Source: Verrucomicrobiia bacterium
Lineage (GTDB): Bacteria > Verrucomicrobiota > Verrucomicrobiia > JABWAM01
Length of the DNA: 64,000 nucleotides
Direction: 5' to 3'
Assembly: GCA_028687435.1 (NCBI GenBank)
Contig: JAQUAF010000018.1
Coordinates: 1-64,000 of the forward strand
In this document: piece after piece, positions 8,507 through 17,519 of the stretch
Position numbering within the stretch: position 1 is the stretch's first letter
Layout: each line of letters opens with the position of its first letter
Program-made: the position numbers and the translations under genes
The notes under the pieces: model-generated
Seen by the model: only the letters and a program-made list of their open reading frames with translations
The model's database searches: none
What the model was told of the DNA's origin: nothing

Positions 8507-9895
8507 TCAGTTTTTTGATGAAATTTTCGGGTTAACCTTGCCCGCTGAGAGAGATTCCCTGGCAAAGGCGCGGATGCCGGAAACGATGGCGGCGGCCAGT
8601 TGACGGCGGGCGGCGGAATCCATGAAGCGTTTCTCCTGATCGGGCAGCACGATATACTCGGGCTCGATCAAAATCGACGGGCAATCCGAAAAGCGGGTGA
8701 TGTAAAGATTGCGCTTGATGCATCCCATATCGGGAGCCCCCCATGCCTGCAAAATGGCCTTGTGAACCTGTTCCGCCAAAGGCTTGGACCATGGATACAG
8801 GTAAAAAGTCTGGGTTCCGTGGCGCACACGTGGATCAATGCCATCCTCGGCTGAATTGTTGTGAACGCTGATCACCACATCCGGCGCCAGTTCCCGCAAA
8901 CGACCATGCCGCCCCCTTAAAGGCAGGGGTTCCAATTCCCGGCTCATCACAGCCACCGCCCCGGCTTCATTTAAAAGACACCCGATTTCCCTCGCCAGCA
9001 AAAGATTGGACTCCCGCTCCTCAAACCCCCTCGCGCCCACTGCTCCGCGATCAGGATGATGTCCGGGATCAAGCGCCACACGCATCCCGCGCAAAGGAAC
9101 CCCAGCCTCCACCTCCCTCCCATCACCCCGAAGATGCCACCGGGGCTGAAAACGCGGCGCCCCAACCCCCGACTCCAGACGGAACCCCCACAACAACTGG
9201 CTGCCAGGCCACTTCCATTCCGGATCATTGACCACACGCACGGTTGTCTGGTTGGGAATGGACAACTCCCACGGACGCAGCCTCCCTTCGGTCCCAGGCT
9301 CGGACGCCTCCAAATCCCCGGTCAAAATACTGATCTCCCCTCCGGAAGGCGTTTTCGCCCGCACGGCGGCCTTGTTGCCCGCAACCGCAGCAACACAACA
9401 ACCCTGCGGAATGAAAATCACATCTCCGAGTCGTCCATCCTCCAACCCAATCAGTTGTTCACGCAATGCCTTGAAAAGCCGCAGCGGTTCAAAAACCTCC
9501 CTTGCCGGAATCGCAGCCGAAGGACTCTCAGGAGTGCATGCCGCCACCTCCACCACAGTCTCACTTCCCCCGCTTTCCGCCGCAAAACGAAAATTTGCGT
9601 CGCAAAGCCTTTTGTTTGCCTCCTTCAGCACACCCGGCCTGCGAATCGAAATGAAACCGATGAAGGCCCCATCCCCGGACACCTGGCAGGACTGGCCGTT
9701 GCACGTCACGGAACTCGTGGGAGGCGAAACCGTTCCAATGACAAAAATCGACCCCCTGGAAATGGTCAGGACCTCGCCCGCTTCCGGGCGCACAACCTTG
9801 ATCTCAGGCGCCGCGTGTGTCAAAGCCACCCCCCCTGTCAGAAAAAAAAGGACAATGGAAAGCAAAAGGATTTTTAATCCCAATCCCTCCCCCAT
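8507..9895 (-). CDS. secreted N-acetylmuramoyl-L-alanine amidase (Amidase_3)
   Basis: A periplasmic peptidoglycan hydrolase that cleaves the bond between MurNAc and the stem peptide. From the chosen ATG at 9895 (462 residues) the N-terminus is a signal peptide (LKILLLSIVLFFLTGGVALTHA). The first half is an uncharacterised beta-rich region. The C-terminal half carries the zinc and catalytic pattern of the AmiC/CwlB fold: DPGHHP, a Glu in FEERESN, SVHNN and IEPEYI. A longer frame reaches 9949 but would place charged residues before the signal peptide; ATG 9916 is an alternative. It appears to be a single-gene unit. Confidence 0.87.
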   Translation of the reverse strand: MGEGLGLKILLLSIVLFFLTGGVALTHAAPEIKVVRPEAGEVLTISRGSIFVIGTVSPPTSSVTCNGQSCQVSGDGAFIGFISIRRPGVLKEANKRLCDANFRFAAESGGSETVVEVAACTPESPSAAIPAREVFEPLRLFKALREQLIGLEDGRLGDVIFIPQGCCVAAVAGNKAAVRAKTPSGGEISILTGDLEASEPGTEGRLRPWELSIPNQTTVRVVNDPEWKWPGSQLLWGFRLESGVGAPRFQPRWHLRGDGREVEAGVPLRGMRVALDPGHHPDRGAVGARGFEERESNLLLAREIGCLLNEAGAVAVMSRELEPLPLRGRHGRLRELAPDVVISVHNNSAEDGIDPRVRHGTQTFYLYPWSKPLAEQVHKAILQAWGAPDMGCIKRNLYITRFSDCPSILIEPEYIVLPDQEKRFMDSAARRQLAAAIVSGIRAFARESLSAGKVNPKISSKN

Positions 9896-9935
9896 GATTC
9901 TGGAATGAAAACACATCAATGTGAAAAGCCTAGAT

Positions 9936-9963
9936 GATTCAAGATTCAAGATTCAAGATTTAA
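9936..9963. repeat. short tandem repeat, four 7-base units
   Basis: GATTCAA occurs three times in tandem followed by GATTTAA, in the gap between the amidase and DUF2723 genes. It is a simple repeat with no visible function. Confidence 0.6.
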
Positions 9964-10120
9964 GACATCCGCCCCTCCCACCGATGAACAATCAAACTGC
10001 GGCTGTTCCTCCACATCAAACACTGCGGCAAACAAATAAAAACGAGGCGCCAGCGCGTCATTCGAGCAAAACGTTTCCCGGATTCCGGCGCCCCTGAATC
10101 ATGGGCCGGATGTTTCGCTC

Positions 10121-13100
10121 TCATCTTGGCCGGCTCCCGCCTTGTCCGGAAACAATCTGTTGGAAACGCGGCAGCATTCGGATGTCGTTGAATTCCGGGG
10201 CGGCGGCGGCTTGTGCGCCAAATTGGGAATTGCGCCTGACAGCTTCAGCCAGCGCCGCCAGGCACTCGGAATCCTGCTTGAGCGCCCGGTGGATCAGGGC
10301 CGCTTGGTACCAGACATCGGCGCGCCCCGGGTCCTGCTTGACGATATGGCGGAACACCGCGACACTTTCCGCCAACATTCCCATTCTCAGATAGGACACC
10401 GCTATCTCCTGCCTCGCGTTCACCGGCAAATCTTTGAAAAGCAGCACGCCAGGCGCGAATTTTTCGTATAAATCCCTTCTGCCCTGCTTCTCATAGGTCT
10501 GCAGCAGATGAAATTGAAGGCTTGCGTCTTTGGGATTGGCCTGCGCCAGCTGTTCGATTTTCCTCCGGTTTTCAACGGCCTCCTGAGCCAGCCGCACCCG
10601 GCTGGCCACGTCGGAAACAATCCGGTTCAGGGGATCTTCCTTCGCAAAAGCGGACAAAACCGCCAGGGCATCCTGGCAGCGTTCCTGTCTGTGAAGCATC
10701 TCAACATACCTCCCTGCAGCCTCCCAATTATAAGGACACAGTTCCAGGGATTGTCTGAAAGCATGATCCGCCTCCGCCATGCAACGGGGATCCATGTCTT
10801 TCACTCCGTGCCAGAAATAAATCCCGGCAATCGAAAGCCGTAATTTTGAAAACGCCTTGCGGGCGTCTTCGTCACGCAAAAAACGGGGATCGGACATCAG
10901 GCTGCGGGTGTATCGCTCCCAATAGGCCCGGTCCGAGGCCAGCATTTCGTCGGTAAAACGCACCACCGGTTCCTTGTTGAGTTTCAGGCAAAGGCCAAAT
11001 GGCGTCAGATAAGGATACATCCACTGCAAAGGATAACTTTCCTCGACATAAAACTCGTGTTGGTCCTTGTTCTTCTGCCAGATCATCTGGCTCAAAATGG
11101 CGTTGACCCCAAACACCGCCTCCATTCCCTCGATAATCACCCGCCCATCGGAACCGATGCGGGGACGCTTGTCGCCGGTTTGCTGGATGTATGCCGAAAA
11201 CGCCTCGCTAAAATCATCCGGCCCGGGCAACCAGATGGGCTTTGCCGGATAAATCCGGTCCCGCCCCAGAAGACGCTCGAACCAATTGTAGTTCACGGGA
11301 CGTTTTTCCCCGTAATGGCCGCGGAGGTATTTCATGTAGGTCTCATCCGCAAGCGCGTTCTGCGTGATGATGTAAAGATCCGACCGGTCAAACCGCTTCT
11401 CTGGCGGAACCGATCGGTCCAGTTTCCAGCGCCCATTCTGGCGGCTTTCGACAAAAATCATGTAGGTGGGAACAAATCGCCCCGGATCCGTGCCCCCCAG
11501 AAAAATGGCGTCCTTGCCGCAATCCTTCAGCATGTCGTACCCGTAACGCCACCCAAAGTCATGCCCGCGCTGCTCGGACAAAGCCCAATTGCGCCAGGCC
11601 ACCATCCCCGCCAGAAAAACACATAAAATCCGCGCCGCCAGGCGCCAGCGCCAGGCGGAAAGCAGAAAACAAACGCTCATCAATCCGTAGCCGATGAACA
11701 TCGCGTAAACATAATGGCTCGGCAGAAAAAAAACCCGGGTGATCCACCGGGATGATCGATCGTTCGCCTCGGCCATCATATAGGTCAGCGCCAGGCTCAA
11801 AAAAACAAAGCTGCAGAAAATAAACACCACCCAGATGAAACCCGCCCGCCGGGGACGCCTCAAATAAAAAAGAGTCATGACGATCAGAACCGCATTGCAA
11901 AAAGTAAAGTTGGCCGCCAAGTCGCCGGCAAACAACCCCAGTTTGCCCGCAAATCCCCGCAACTCCTGTCCGGCTGCGGCGACTTTTTGGTTCCAAGGCT
12001 GAACAGCGCCGGGAGCGGCTTGCGCCGGCGGAACCAAAAGAATCGGCGCCATGACTTTTTTGATGGAAGAGGGAAGATTGTTGCTGTACTGGCCCCGGCT
12101 GATGGAATGGTAAAACCCCTGGCGAGTGCTGGCATACCCCCAATTCATGGGGGGATTGGTCAGCGACGAAAAATAAAGATAGGCATAAAGGGACAATCCC
12201 GCCCAGGTGACCGCAAACGACGAGATGATGAACCGATTATGATGGGCGCGGTCAAAACCAGGAATCGCGCATCCCAACAACATCAACACCATGACGGTCA
12301 ACAAACAGGCGCTTTTCGCGCCGATGGGATCAACAAACAAAAAATGCAAAACCGATTCGCAACGCCTGCCGGTCAATACCGGATCGAACGGCGACACCAT
12401 CGCAAAAAGAAGATAGGCCAGCGCAACGCACAAACAAGGCAGCGCCAGAACCGCCCGATGGCGAAGCGTGGGCGAGAAAAACACCACCACCCCCAAAAGA
12501 ATGTCACCCAAAAAATGCAAACGCAAGCAGGTGTCCAAAAGCAGCAAATCATCGGAAAGCACCGCCAGCACGGTGAACACACTGTTGAAAAACAATATCG
12601 AAAAAACCAAAAACCGTTTGAATAATCCGTCATGAATCAGGGCCGACTGAAAAAAAGCCCCCGCCAGCAGCATCATCCGTCGTCCCCATCCCCGAAACAA
12701 CCGCGCGCCGCAAAAAATCATCCTGGCTTTCCTGAGAAAAGGCGTGGAGGCAAGAAAAACCGCCGCAAAAACAGGGGGAAAAAGGAACAGCAACGTCTGG
12801 TGGGCGGTCAGTCCAAGCCCAAAAATAAACAGGCTCAGATGCAACCACCGCAAACGGCGGGGATCCATGATCCAATACAACAGGAAAAGCAGGATCAACC
12901 CTAGGCACAGCGTATTCAGGGCGTATTTCTCCGCCACCACCGATTGCGACCACATCACTTGGCTGAAAGCCAGTATCAACGAGGCGGCGACGGACGACAG
13001 GGCCATCAACCGGTCCTCCCGGACGGCATCCATCGCCCGCTCCCGAAAAACATTGCGGAACATCAAATGTCCCGTGAGATACACGATCAGCGAAAAGACC

Positions 13101-13399
13101 CCGATGCTGGCCGCGCCACAGGTGGCGTTAAGCAGATTGACCCGCCAGGCCATGTTGCCAATGGGGATCTTGGTGAACAGCCAGCTCAAAATGGTCAGCA
13201 GCGGATAACCGGGCGGATGCGGCACCCCCAAATGAGCCGCCGCAGTGATCAACTCGCCGGAATCGCGCAGGACGATGGACGGCGCCAGCGTGTAAACATA
13301 AACCGCAAACGTCAGCAAAAAGGACCACCAGAAAATCCGGCTGGGATTTCCCGGCAAAAAAGGCCGTCTTTCGCGCATCGCTTCTCTTGGCATGGGCAT
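10121..13399 (-). CDS. DUF2723 polytopic membrane protein with C-terminal TPR domain
   Basis: About 1092 residues from the ATG at 13399. The N-terminus has the DUF2723 hallmark: first transmembrane helix, then APSIVLRDSGELITAAAHLG and PHPPGYPL. This resembles the GT-C glycosyltransferase loop in which Asp and Glu act on lipid-linked sugar donors. At least ten hydrophobic helices follow to about residue 600, then a soluble region and TPR-like repeats (about 900-1060). The likely role is glycosyl transfer to an exported protein or lipid, inferred from fold resemblance and not proven. The frame is open to a TTG at 13432, but that codon lies in a promoter-like TTGACA stretch, so a start at 13399 or 13378 is preferred. 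Related proteins in Bacteroidetes are similarly large. Confidence 0.82.
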   Translation of the reverse strand: MPMPREAMRERRPFLPGNPSRIFWWSFLLTFAVYVYTLAPSIVLRDSGELITAAAHLGVPHPPGYPLLTILSWLFTKIPIGNMAWRVNLLNATCGAASIGVFSLIVYLTGHLMFRNVFRERAMDAVREDRLMALSSVAASLILAFSQVMWSQSVVAEKYALNTLCLGLILLFLLYWIMDPRRLRWLHLSLFIFGLGLTAHQTLLFLFPPVFAAVFLASTPFLRKARMIFCGARLFRGWGRRMMLLAGAFFQSALIHDGLFKRFLVFSILFFNSVFTVLAVLSDDLLLLDTCLRLHFLGDILLGVVVFFSPTLRHRAVLALPCLCVALAYLLFAMVSPFDPVLTGRRCESVLHFLFVDPIGAKSACLLTVMVLMLLGCAIPGFDRAHHNRFIISSFAVTWAGLSLYAYLYFSSLTNPPMNWGYASTRQGFYHSISRGQYSNNLPSSIKKVMAPILLVPPAQAAPGAVQPWNQKVAAAGQELRGFAGKLGLFAGDLAANFTFCNAVLIVMTLFYLRRPRRAGFIWVVFIFCSFVFLSLALTYMMAEANDRSSRWITRVFFLPSHYVYAMFIGYGLMSVCFLLSAWRWRLAARILCVFLAGMVAWRNWALSEQRGHDFGWRYGYDMLKDCGKDAIFLGGTDPGRFVPTYMIFVESRQNGRWKLDRSVPPEKRFDRSDLYIITQNALADETYMKYLRGHYGEKRPVNYNWFERLLGRDRIYPAKPIWLPGPDDFSEAFSAYIQQTGDKRPRIGSDGRVIIEGMEAVFGVNAILSQMIWQKNKDQHEFYVEESYPLQWMYPYLTPFGLCLKLNKEPVVRFTDEMLASDRAYWERYTRSLMSDPRFLRDEDARKAFSKLRLSIAGIYFWHGVKDMDPRCMAEADHAFRQSLELCPYNWEAAGRYVEMLHRQERCQDALAVLSAFAKEDPLNRIVSDVASRVRLAQEAVENRRKIEQLAQANPKDASLQFHLLQTYEKQGRRDLYEKFAPGVLLFKDLPVNARQEIAVSYLRMGMLAESVAVFRHIVKQDPGRADVWYQAALIHRALKQDSECLAALAEAVRRNSQFGAQAAAAPEFNDIRMLPRFQQIVSGQGGSRPR

Positions 13400-13461
13400 G
13401 GAATATGGAAAGTGAAAACCATCCCTTGTCAAGTGAAGATCGAATTTTCACGCAAGGTCCA

Positions 13462-13490
13462 TTGAAAAAGACTCCAAGTCGTGCGATAGT
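13462..13490 (+). promoter_or_regulatory. candidate promoter of the large SGNH hydrolase gene
   Basis: TTGAAA (13462-13467) and GATAGT (13485-13490) are spaced by 17 bases. Transcription would start at or just before the ATG at 13498, so the message would be almost leaderless. The gene has no Shine-Dalgarno sequence, which fits. Confidence 0.35.
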
Positions 13491-13497
13491 TTCCGTC

Positions 13498-15984
13498 ATG
13501 AAACGCCTGACCTCCATCCTGGCCTGTCTCCTTCCCTCTCTTGTTTCGCTGGCGGCGGAAACCAACGGACCGGTCAACCTGCTGTGCAATCCCGGGTTTG
13601 CATTCCATTCATTCGATGGCTCCCGCACCGGCGCCGCCGCATCCTTCCGTTCCGGCGCGGTTCCCGGGTGGAATCAAAACGCCTACAAGGACGCGGAAGT
13701 TTTCCGGGCGCCAAAAATCGGCGCTTTTCGTCCCCGGTTCATGGTCGACAACGCCGTCGTCATCCACCCCGGCAAACGATTCGGGCAATTCATCACTCTC
13801 GCGGAATTGCGGCTCGACCACGGCGACCGGATCAGCCTGTCGGTCTTCGGTTTTCAATCCGCGCCTGGCGCCCTGCAGGCATCCATCCATCTGATGCGCC
13901 TGGACAGCGCCTCCGGCGAATGGAGTCCCTCCAACTTTGGTCAGGCGGACAAACGTTCCTTTCCCAAACATTCGCGAGGCGAACTCGTGAAGGCCCCCGG
14001 TCAAAGCGTGAAATCGGGATCAACCGCCGGTGATTTTGAGCTTAAAGTCGAAAACGTGGAAATAACCGGCGCCTTTGCGGAAAACGCCAAGCAATCCACC
14101 GACCAGCCCAACACCATCGGCATCCAGGTGGAATTCTCCAATCTCAGCCCGGACAAGGATGTTTGGATCTACTCCCCATGCCTTTGCCGCGGCAACCTCG
14201 CCCTGAACCGCCTCCCCGAGGGGCGTCCCCTGCCCGTCTTCTACCGCGGACTGCCGCGAACCATTCAAAAACTCTGGCGCGGCGAACCGTTGCATATCAT
14301 CGTCATGGGCTCCAGCATTGACCGGGGAAGCGCCAATCCGCCGCAGTATCTTTACGACGAGGACATCTCGTCCAAGACATGGAAACAACCCATCGGCAAT
14401 CTGGAATTTGACGGCACAAAAGTGGGACATCCCGAATGGTCGCCCCACATCGCCCAGTGGCGGCACTATTTTTCCTCCACCGGACGCCTGCGGCGGCTGC
14501 TGATGGAGAAATTCGATTACCCGATCCAAAAAATCCTGCTCAACTACATGGCCTGCGACGGTTCATCCATCAGCGAAGCCCACTCGGCGCTGGCGGAGTA
14601 CTCTTCACTGGCCCTGCCTCCGAATCCCGAATTGAACGGCCATCAGGCCGGCAAAACCTGGCAGGAACTTTATCCCGAGGTCTTCAGCCGCCCCGGAGGA
14701 TCGCGTCCCGACCTGGTCATCTTCGGCAGCGGCGCCAACGAAAAAGTGGATGGCGCGGACGAAATCGCCCTGTTCGAGGGGGCCATCCGCTGGTTCCAAC
14801 GCCACTATCCCGGCGTGGAGTTTCTGTTTTGCATGTTTCAAAACCGCGAAACCTACACCCGCAACACCGGTCATTTGATGGAACTGTCGCTCCGCTATCA
14901 GATTCCCTATGTGGATTACGGACAGATCGCGCATCTGGCCTGTCGCCACTGCAACAGTTACGCATTGGTTCCCAAGGATGGACATCCCCAAGCCGCCGGC
15001 CATTTCCTGTGGGCCAAACAAATGGAAAAAGCGTTTGACGCCGCCGATCCCATCGAATCCGGCATTGCCCAACTGCATCTGCCCGAACGAATCAGCCCTT
15101 TCACCATCGGCTGGGAGGGGGAAGTGATTTCCTTCGACGCTCCTCATGCCCGGATCCGCAATGACACGGGATTCATGATCGAGGACACCGTGGTCAATCT
15201 TTGGGCTGTGGAAAAAGACAGCAAGGTGGAAATCCGGGTGGATGGCAAACCGCACACCGGCAGCGGACGACACTCCTTCGCCAAGCGCAACTCGCGCAAT
15301 TCCACTTTTGCAACCGGCAAACTCGCCCTCGGAGACCGGCACGTGGTCGAAATCGGCGGAAAAGAAGCCAGGCTGATTGCGGTCGATGCCAAGGTCGTCC
15401 CCGGACGCCGTTGGTTTGGCGTCGCCAACAAAGCCTGGGACATCGGCAAACTCGCCCCCCAACCGTTCGCCTCCCAATGGGGCGCCCCCTGCGGCGGCGA
15501 ACAAATCGTCATGCCTCCCGGCGGCGAGGCGTCCATCAACCTTGTTGCCACGGATATTTCCATCGCCTGGGCTGATGATCCGCAGGGCGGAACCCTCATT
15601 GTCGAAATCGACGGCGCAAACGCCGGGCGCATTTCCTCCAACACCCCCTTTGAAACAATGCAGGGCGAAAAGCTGTTCATGGAGAATCGCAAAGGATGGA
15701 CCGGCCTGCCCTACGGCGTCCATTCCGTGCGCGTGAAGGCTGAAGGCGGCCCCGTTCATCTGCTGGGCGCATTCAGCTACGACACTCGCGCCAATCGCGT
15801 CAACGAACGCGTCCTGCGCGGCGAAGCCAGCCCCGGTGAAACCCTGACCTTCAGCCAGCCATTCAAGGCGCGTCCCGTTGTGCTCTGCACCGGCGGGCTG
15901 CAGGTTCTCCCCGCCAAACTCACCCCCGCCGGAATTTCGTTTGCCGGTTCCGGCCCCGGATCATTCGAAATCACGGGGGAATAA
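13498..15984 (+). CDS. large secreted SGNH/GDSL-type hydrolase
   Basis: 828 residues with an N-terminal signal peptide (RLTSILACLLPSLVSLAA). The first 250 residues are a beta-rich, possibly carbohydrate-binding region. The SGNH core follows: block I IIVMGSSIDRGS (serine nucleophile), block III VIFGSGANE, and block V DGHPQAAGHF with the Asp-His pair. The C-terminal third is beta-sandwich-like. Such enzymes deacetylate or de-esterify polysaccharides; the substrate is unknown here. The ATG at 13498 was chosen because it begins the signal peptide; the frame is open further upstream but overlaps the divergent DUF2723 gene. Two small SGNH genes follow on the opposite strand. Confidence 0.75.
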   Translation: MKRLTSILACLLPSLVSLAAETNGPVNLLCNPGFAFHSFDGSRTGAAASFRSGAVPGWNQNAYKDAEVFRAPKIGAFRPRFMVDNAVVIHPGKRFGQFITLAELRLDHGDRISLSVFGFQSAPGALQASIHLMRLDSASGEWSPSNFGQADKRSFPKHSRGELVKAPGQSVKSGSTAGDFELKVENVEITGAFAENAKQSTDQPNTIGIQVEFSNLSPDKDVWIYSPCLCRGNLALNRLPEGRPLPVFYRGLPRTIQKLWRGEPLHIIVMGSSIDRGSANPPQYLYDEDISSKTWKQPIGNLEFDGTKVGHPEWSPHIAQWRHYFSSTGRLRRLLMEKFDYPIQKILLNYMACDGSSISEAHSALAEYSSLALPPNPELNGHQAGKTWQELYPEVFSRPGGSRPDLVIFGSGANEKVDGADEIALFEGAIRWFQRHYPGVEFLFCMFQNRETYTRNTGHLMELSLRYQIPYVDYGQIAHLACRHCNSYALVPKDGHPQAAGHFLWAKQMEKAFDAADPIESGIAQLHLPERISPFTIGWEGEVISFDAPHARIRNDTGFMIEDTVVNLWAVEKDSKVEIRVDGKPHTGSGRHSFAKRNSRNSTFATGKLALGDRHVVEIGGKEARLIAVDAKVVPGRRWFGVANKAWDIGKLAPQPFASQWGAPCGGEQIVMPPGGEASINLVATDISIAWADDPQGGTLIVEIDGANAGRISSNTPFETMQGEKLFMENRKGWTGLPYGVHSVRVKAEGGPVHLLGAFSYDTRANRVNERVLRGEASPGETLTFSQPFKARPVVLCTGGLQVLPAKLTPAGISFAGSGPGSFEITGE

Positions 15985-16080
15985 ATCGCCCGCCGGGGAT
16001 ACGCCCGATCCGCTTTCGCTCTGCGACCCATGGCGGGACACGCGCTCGACGCCAATACTTGTCCAAAAATCCCCTTCAGT

Positions 16081-16710
16081 CTAAACAACCTTATCCATTC
16101 CCCATGCCTTGAGCATTGCATCCGCAACCATTTGATTGCCTTTGTTGGTCAAATGAACCCCGTCCGTGGTCAGCAAAAGCCCCGTGTGCCCAGGGTGACG
16201 AGCCCATTCCTCGGCAAAAACAATATCGGCCGGAACAAATAACGCCCCCATTTCATCCGCCGCTTCCCGGGCCGCCAGGCAGTAAGGCCCCATGACATCT
16301 CCATGCATGGCGTAGGACTCACCTTCGAAACGGTAAAGAGGCGGCGTGATGCTGAATTTTTTTATCCCCTCCTTCTGACAGAGATAAATGATCCACATCA
16401 AATTATAACGATAGGTCTCCGGTGTCACCTTGGGTTCATCCGCCCATTTCCCGTGTCCAATCGCCGAATCATTGGTTCCCAGAAAAATGGACACCGCATC
16501 CGGCTTGTGGTCAATGACCGCTGTCTGCAAACGGGTCAATGCCCACGGCGTCTTGTCGCCGCCACGCCCGGAACCAATCACCTTATGGCCTTGCGCGCCA
16601 AGCCGCCCGGTGAGGATTTTGACATAGCCGTCGACCGCAGCCGTCAGGCTGTCGCCAAAACAAACCAAAGTTTCCTTTTCTTTCAACCAGGGAAGTTGAG
16701 AAGTGATCAT
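16081..16710 (-). CDS. cytoplasmic SGNH/GDSL hydrolase (first small one)
   Basis: 209 residues, no signal peptide. Block I is LVCFGDSLTAAVDGY (GDSL), block III is IFLGTNDSA (GxND) and block V is DGVHLTNKGN (DxxH). All catalytic residues of a serine esterase/lipase of the GDSL group are present and the length is typical. It lies 16 bases after the second small SGNH gene, with which it forms a two-gene operon. An esterase acting on acylated sugars is likely; the exact substrate cannot be told from sequence. Confidence 0.85.
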   Translation of the reverse strand: MITSQLPWLKEKETLVCFGDSLTAAVDGYVKILTGRLGAQGHKVIGSGRGGDKTPWALTRLQTAVIDHKPDAVSIFLGTNDSAIGHGKWADEPKVTPETYRYNLMWIIYLCQKEGIKKFSITPPLYRFEGESYAMHGDVMGPYCLAAREAADEMGALFVPADIVFAEEWARHPGHTGLLLTTDGVHLTNKGNQMVADAMLKAWGMDKVV

Positions 16711-16726
16711 ATGCGGATTGTCAGAT

Positions 16727-17374
16727 TTACCACCCCACCGCCCTGAGATACTCGAAAGCCATGACCATGTGGCCGCTGGGGTTGGGATGAACCGGTTCGG
16801 GACAGAAACGGTCGGTCTCGCGATATTTCAGTTGGCGCAGATAAACGTCCTGCATCGGCACATGCAGCGTCTTGAATTCGCGAACCATTTTGTGCGCCAC
16901 GGCAATGTATTGGGGCAAAAGCTCCAATACTTTGCCGCGAAATGACGCCGTTTCCTTCGTCTGGCTGATATAGAACGGATCCAGCAAAAGGATTTTTGTT
17001 TTGGGCAATTTCTGGCGGGTCCATGTGAGAATGGTCCGGTAGCCTTCCTCGTAGCGTTCCACCGAAACCGTGTCGGGTGTTCTGGCAAGAAACCGGTGTT
17101 CATCATTGATGCCAATCAAAATGGACAACCAGTCGGGCCGGTGGCGGACAACATCGTCCTGCCAGCGATTCATAAGATCAAGAACGGTATTGCCACCGAT
17201 CCCCTTGTTGATGAAATGGATGCGGCGCTCGGGATACTTTGCGGTGATCAGGTCAATGACCTGCTTGGCATAGCCATGTCCAAAAGGCGCCTCGTTCCCC
17301 CGGCGTCCGCAATCCGTGATGCTGTCTCCCATGAAAAGCACGGTCTGCCCATTCTGAAAAAGAAATTTGCTCAT
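16727..17374 (-). CDS. cytoplasmic SGNH/GDSL hydrolase (second small one)
   Basis: 215 residues starting at the ATG at 17374, which has GAGG about eight bases upstream. The frame is open to 17566, but the extra 64 residues do not belong to the family. Motifs are VLFMGDSITDCGRRG (block I), NKGIGGNT (block II), ILIGINDEH (block III) and EPVHPNPSGH (block V), typical of rhamnogalacturonan acetylesterase-like SGNH proteins. It is the first gene of a pair with the SGNH gene ending at 16081. Side-by-side paralogues suggest removal of several acetyl groups from one complex glycan. Confidence 0.88.
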   Translation of the reverse strand: MSKFLFQNGQTVLFMGDSITDCGRRGNEAPFGHGYAKQVIDLITAKYPERRIHFINKGIGGNTVLDLMNRWQDDVVRHRPDWLSILIGINDEHRFLARTPDTVSVERYEEGYRTILTWTRQKLPKTKILLLDPFYISQTKETASFRGKVLELLPQYIAVAHKMVREFKTLHVPMQDVYLRQLKYRETDRFCPEPVHPNPSGHMVMAFEYLRAVGW

Positions 17375-17519
17375 GAGAAAAACCTCATCGGACAAATGCC
17401 GGGAAAACGCAAGCCAAAATGAATTTACAACTCCAATCTCAAATAACACCCATTCTGCGTCTCCCTCCCTTCGGATTCGATCCTTGAACCTCCATCCATC
17501 CATTCCGTATAAGGAAAGG

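Noticed and set aside
9936-9963. short repeats as a CRISPR array
   Set aside because: Seven-base tandem units without spacers; no cas gene is nearby.
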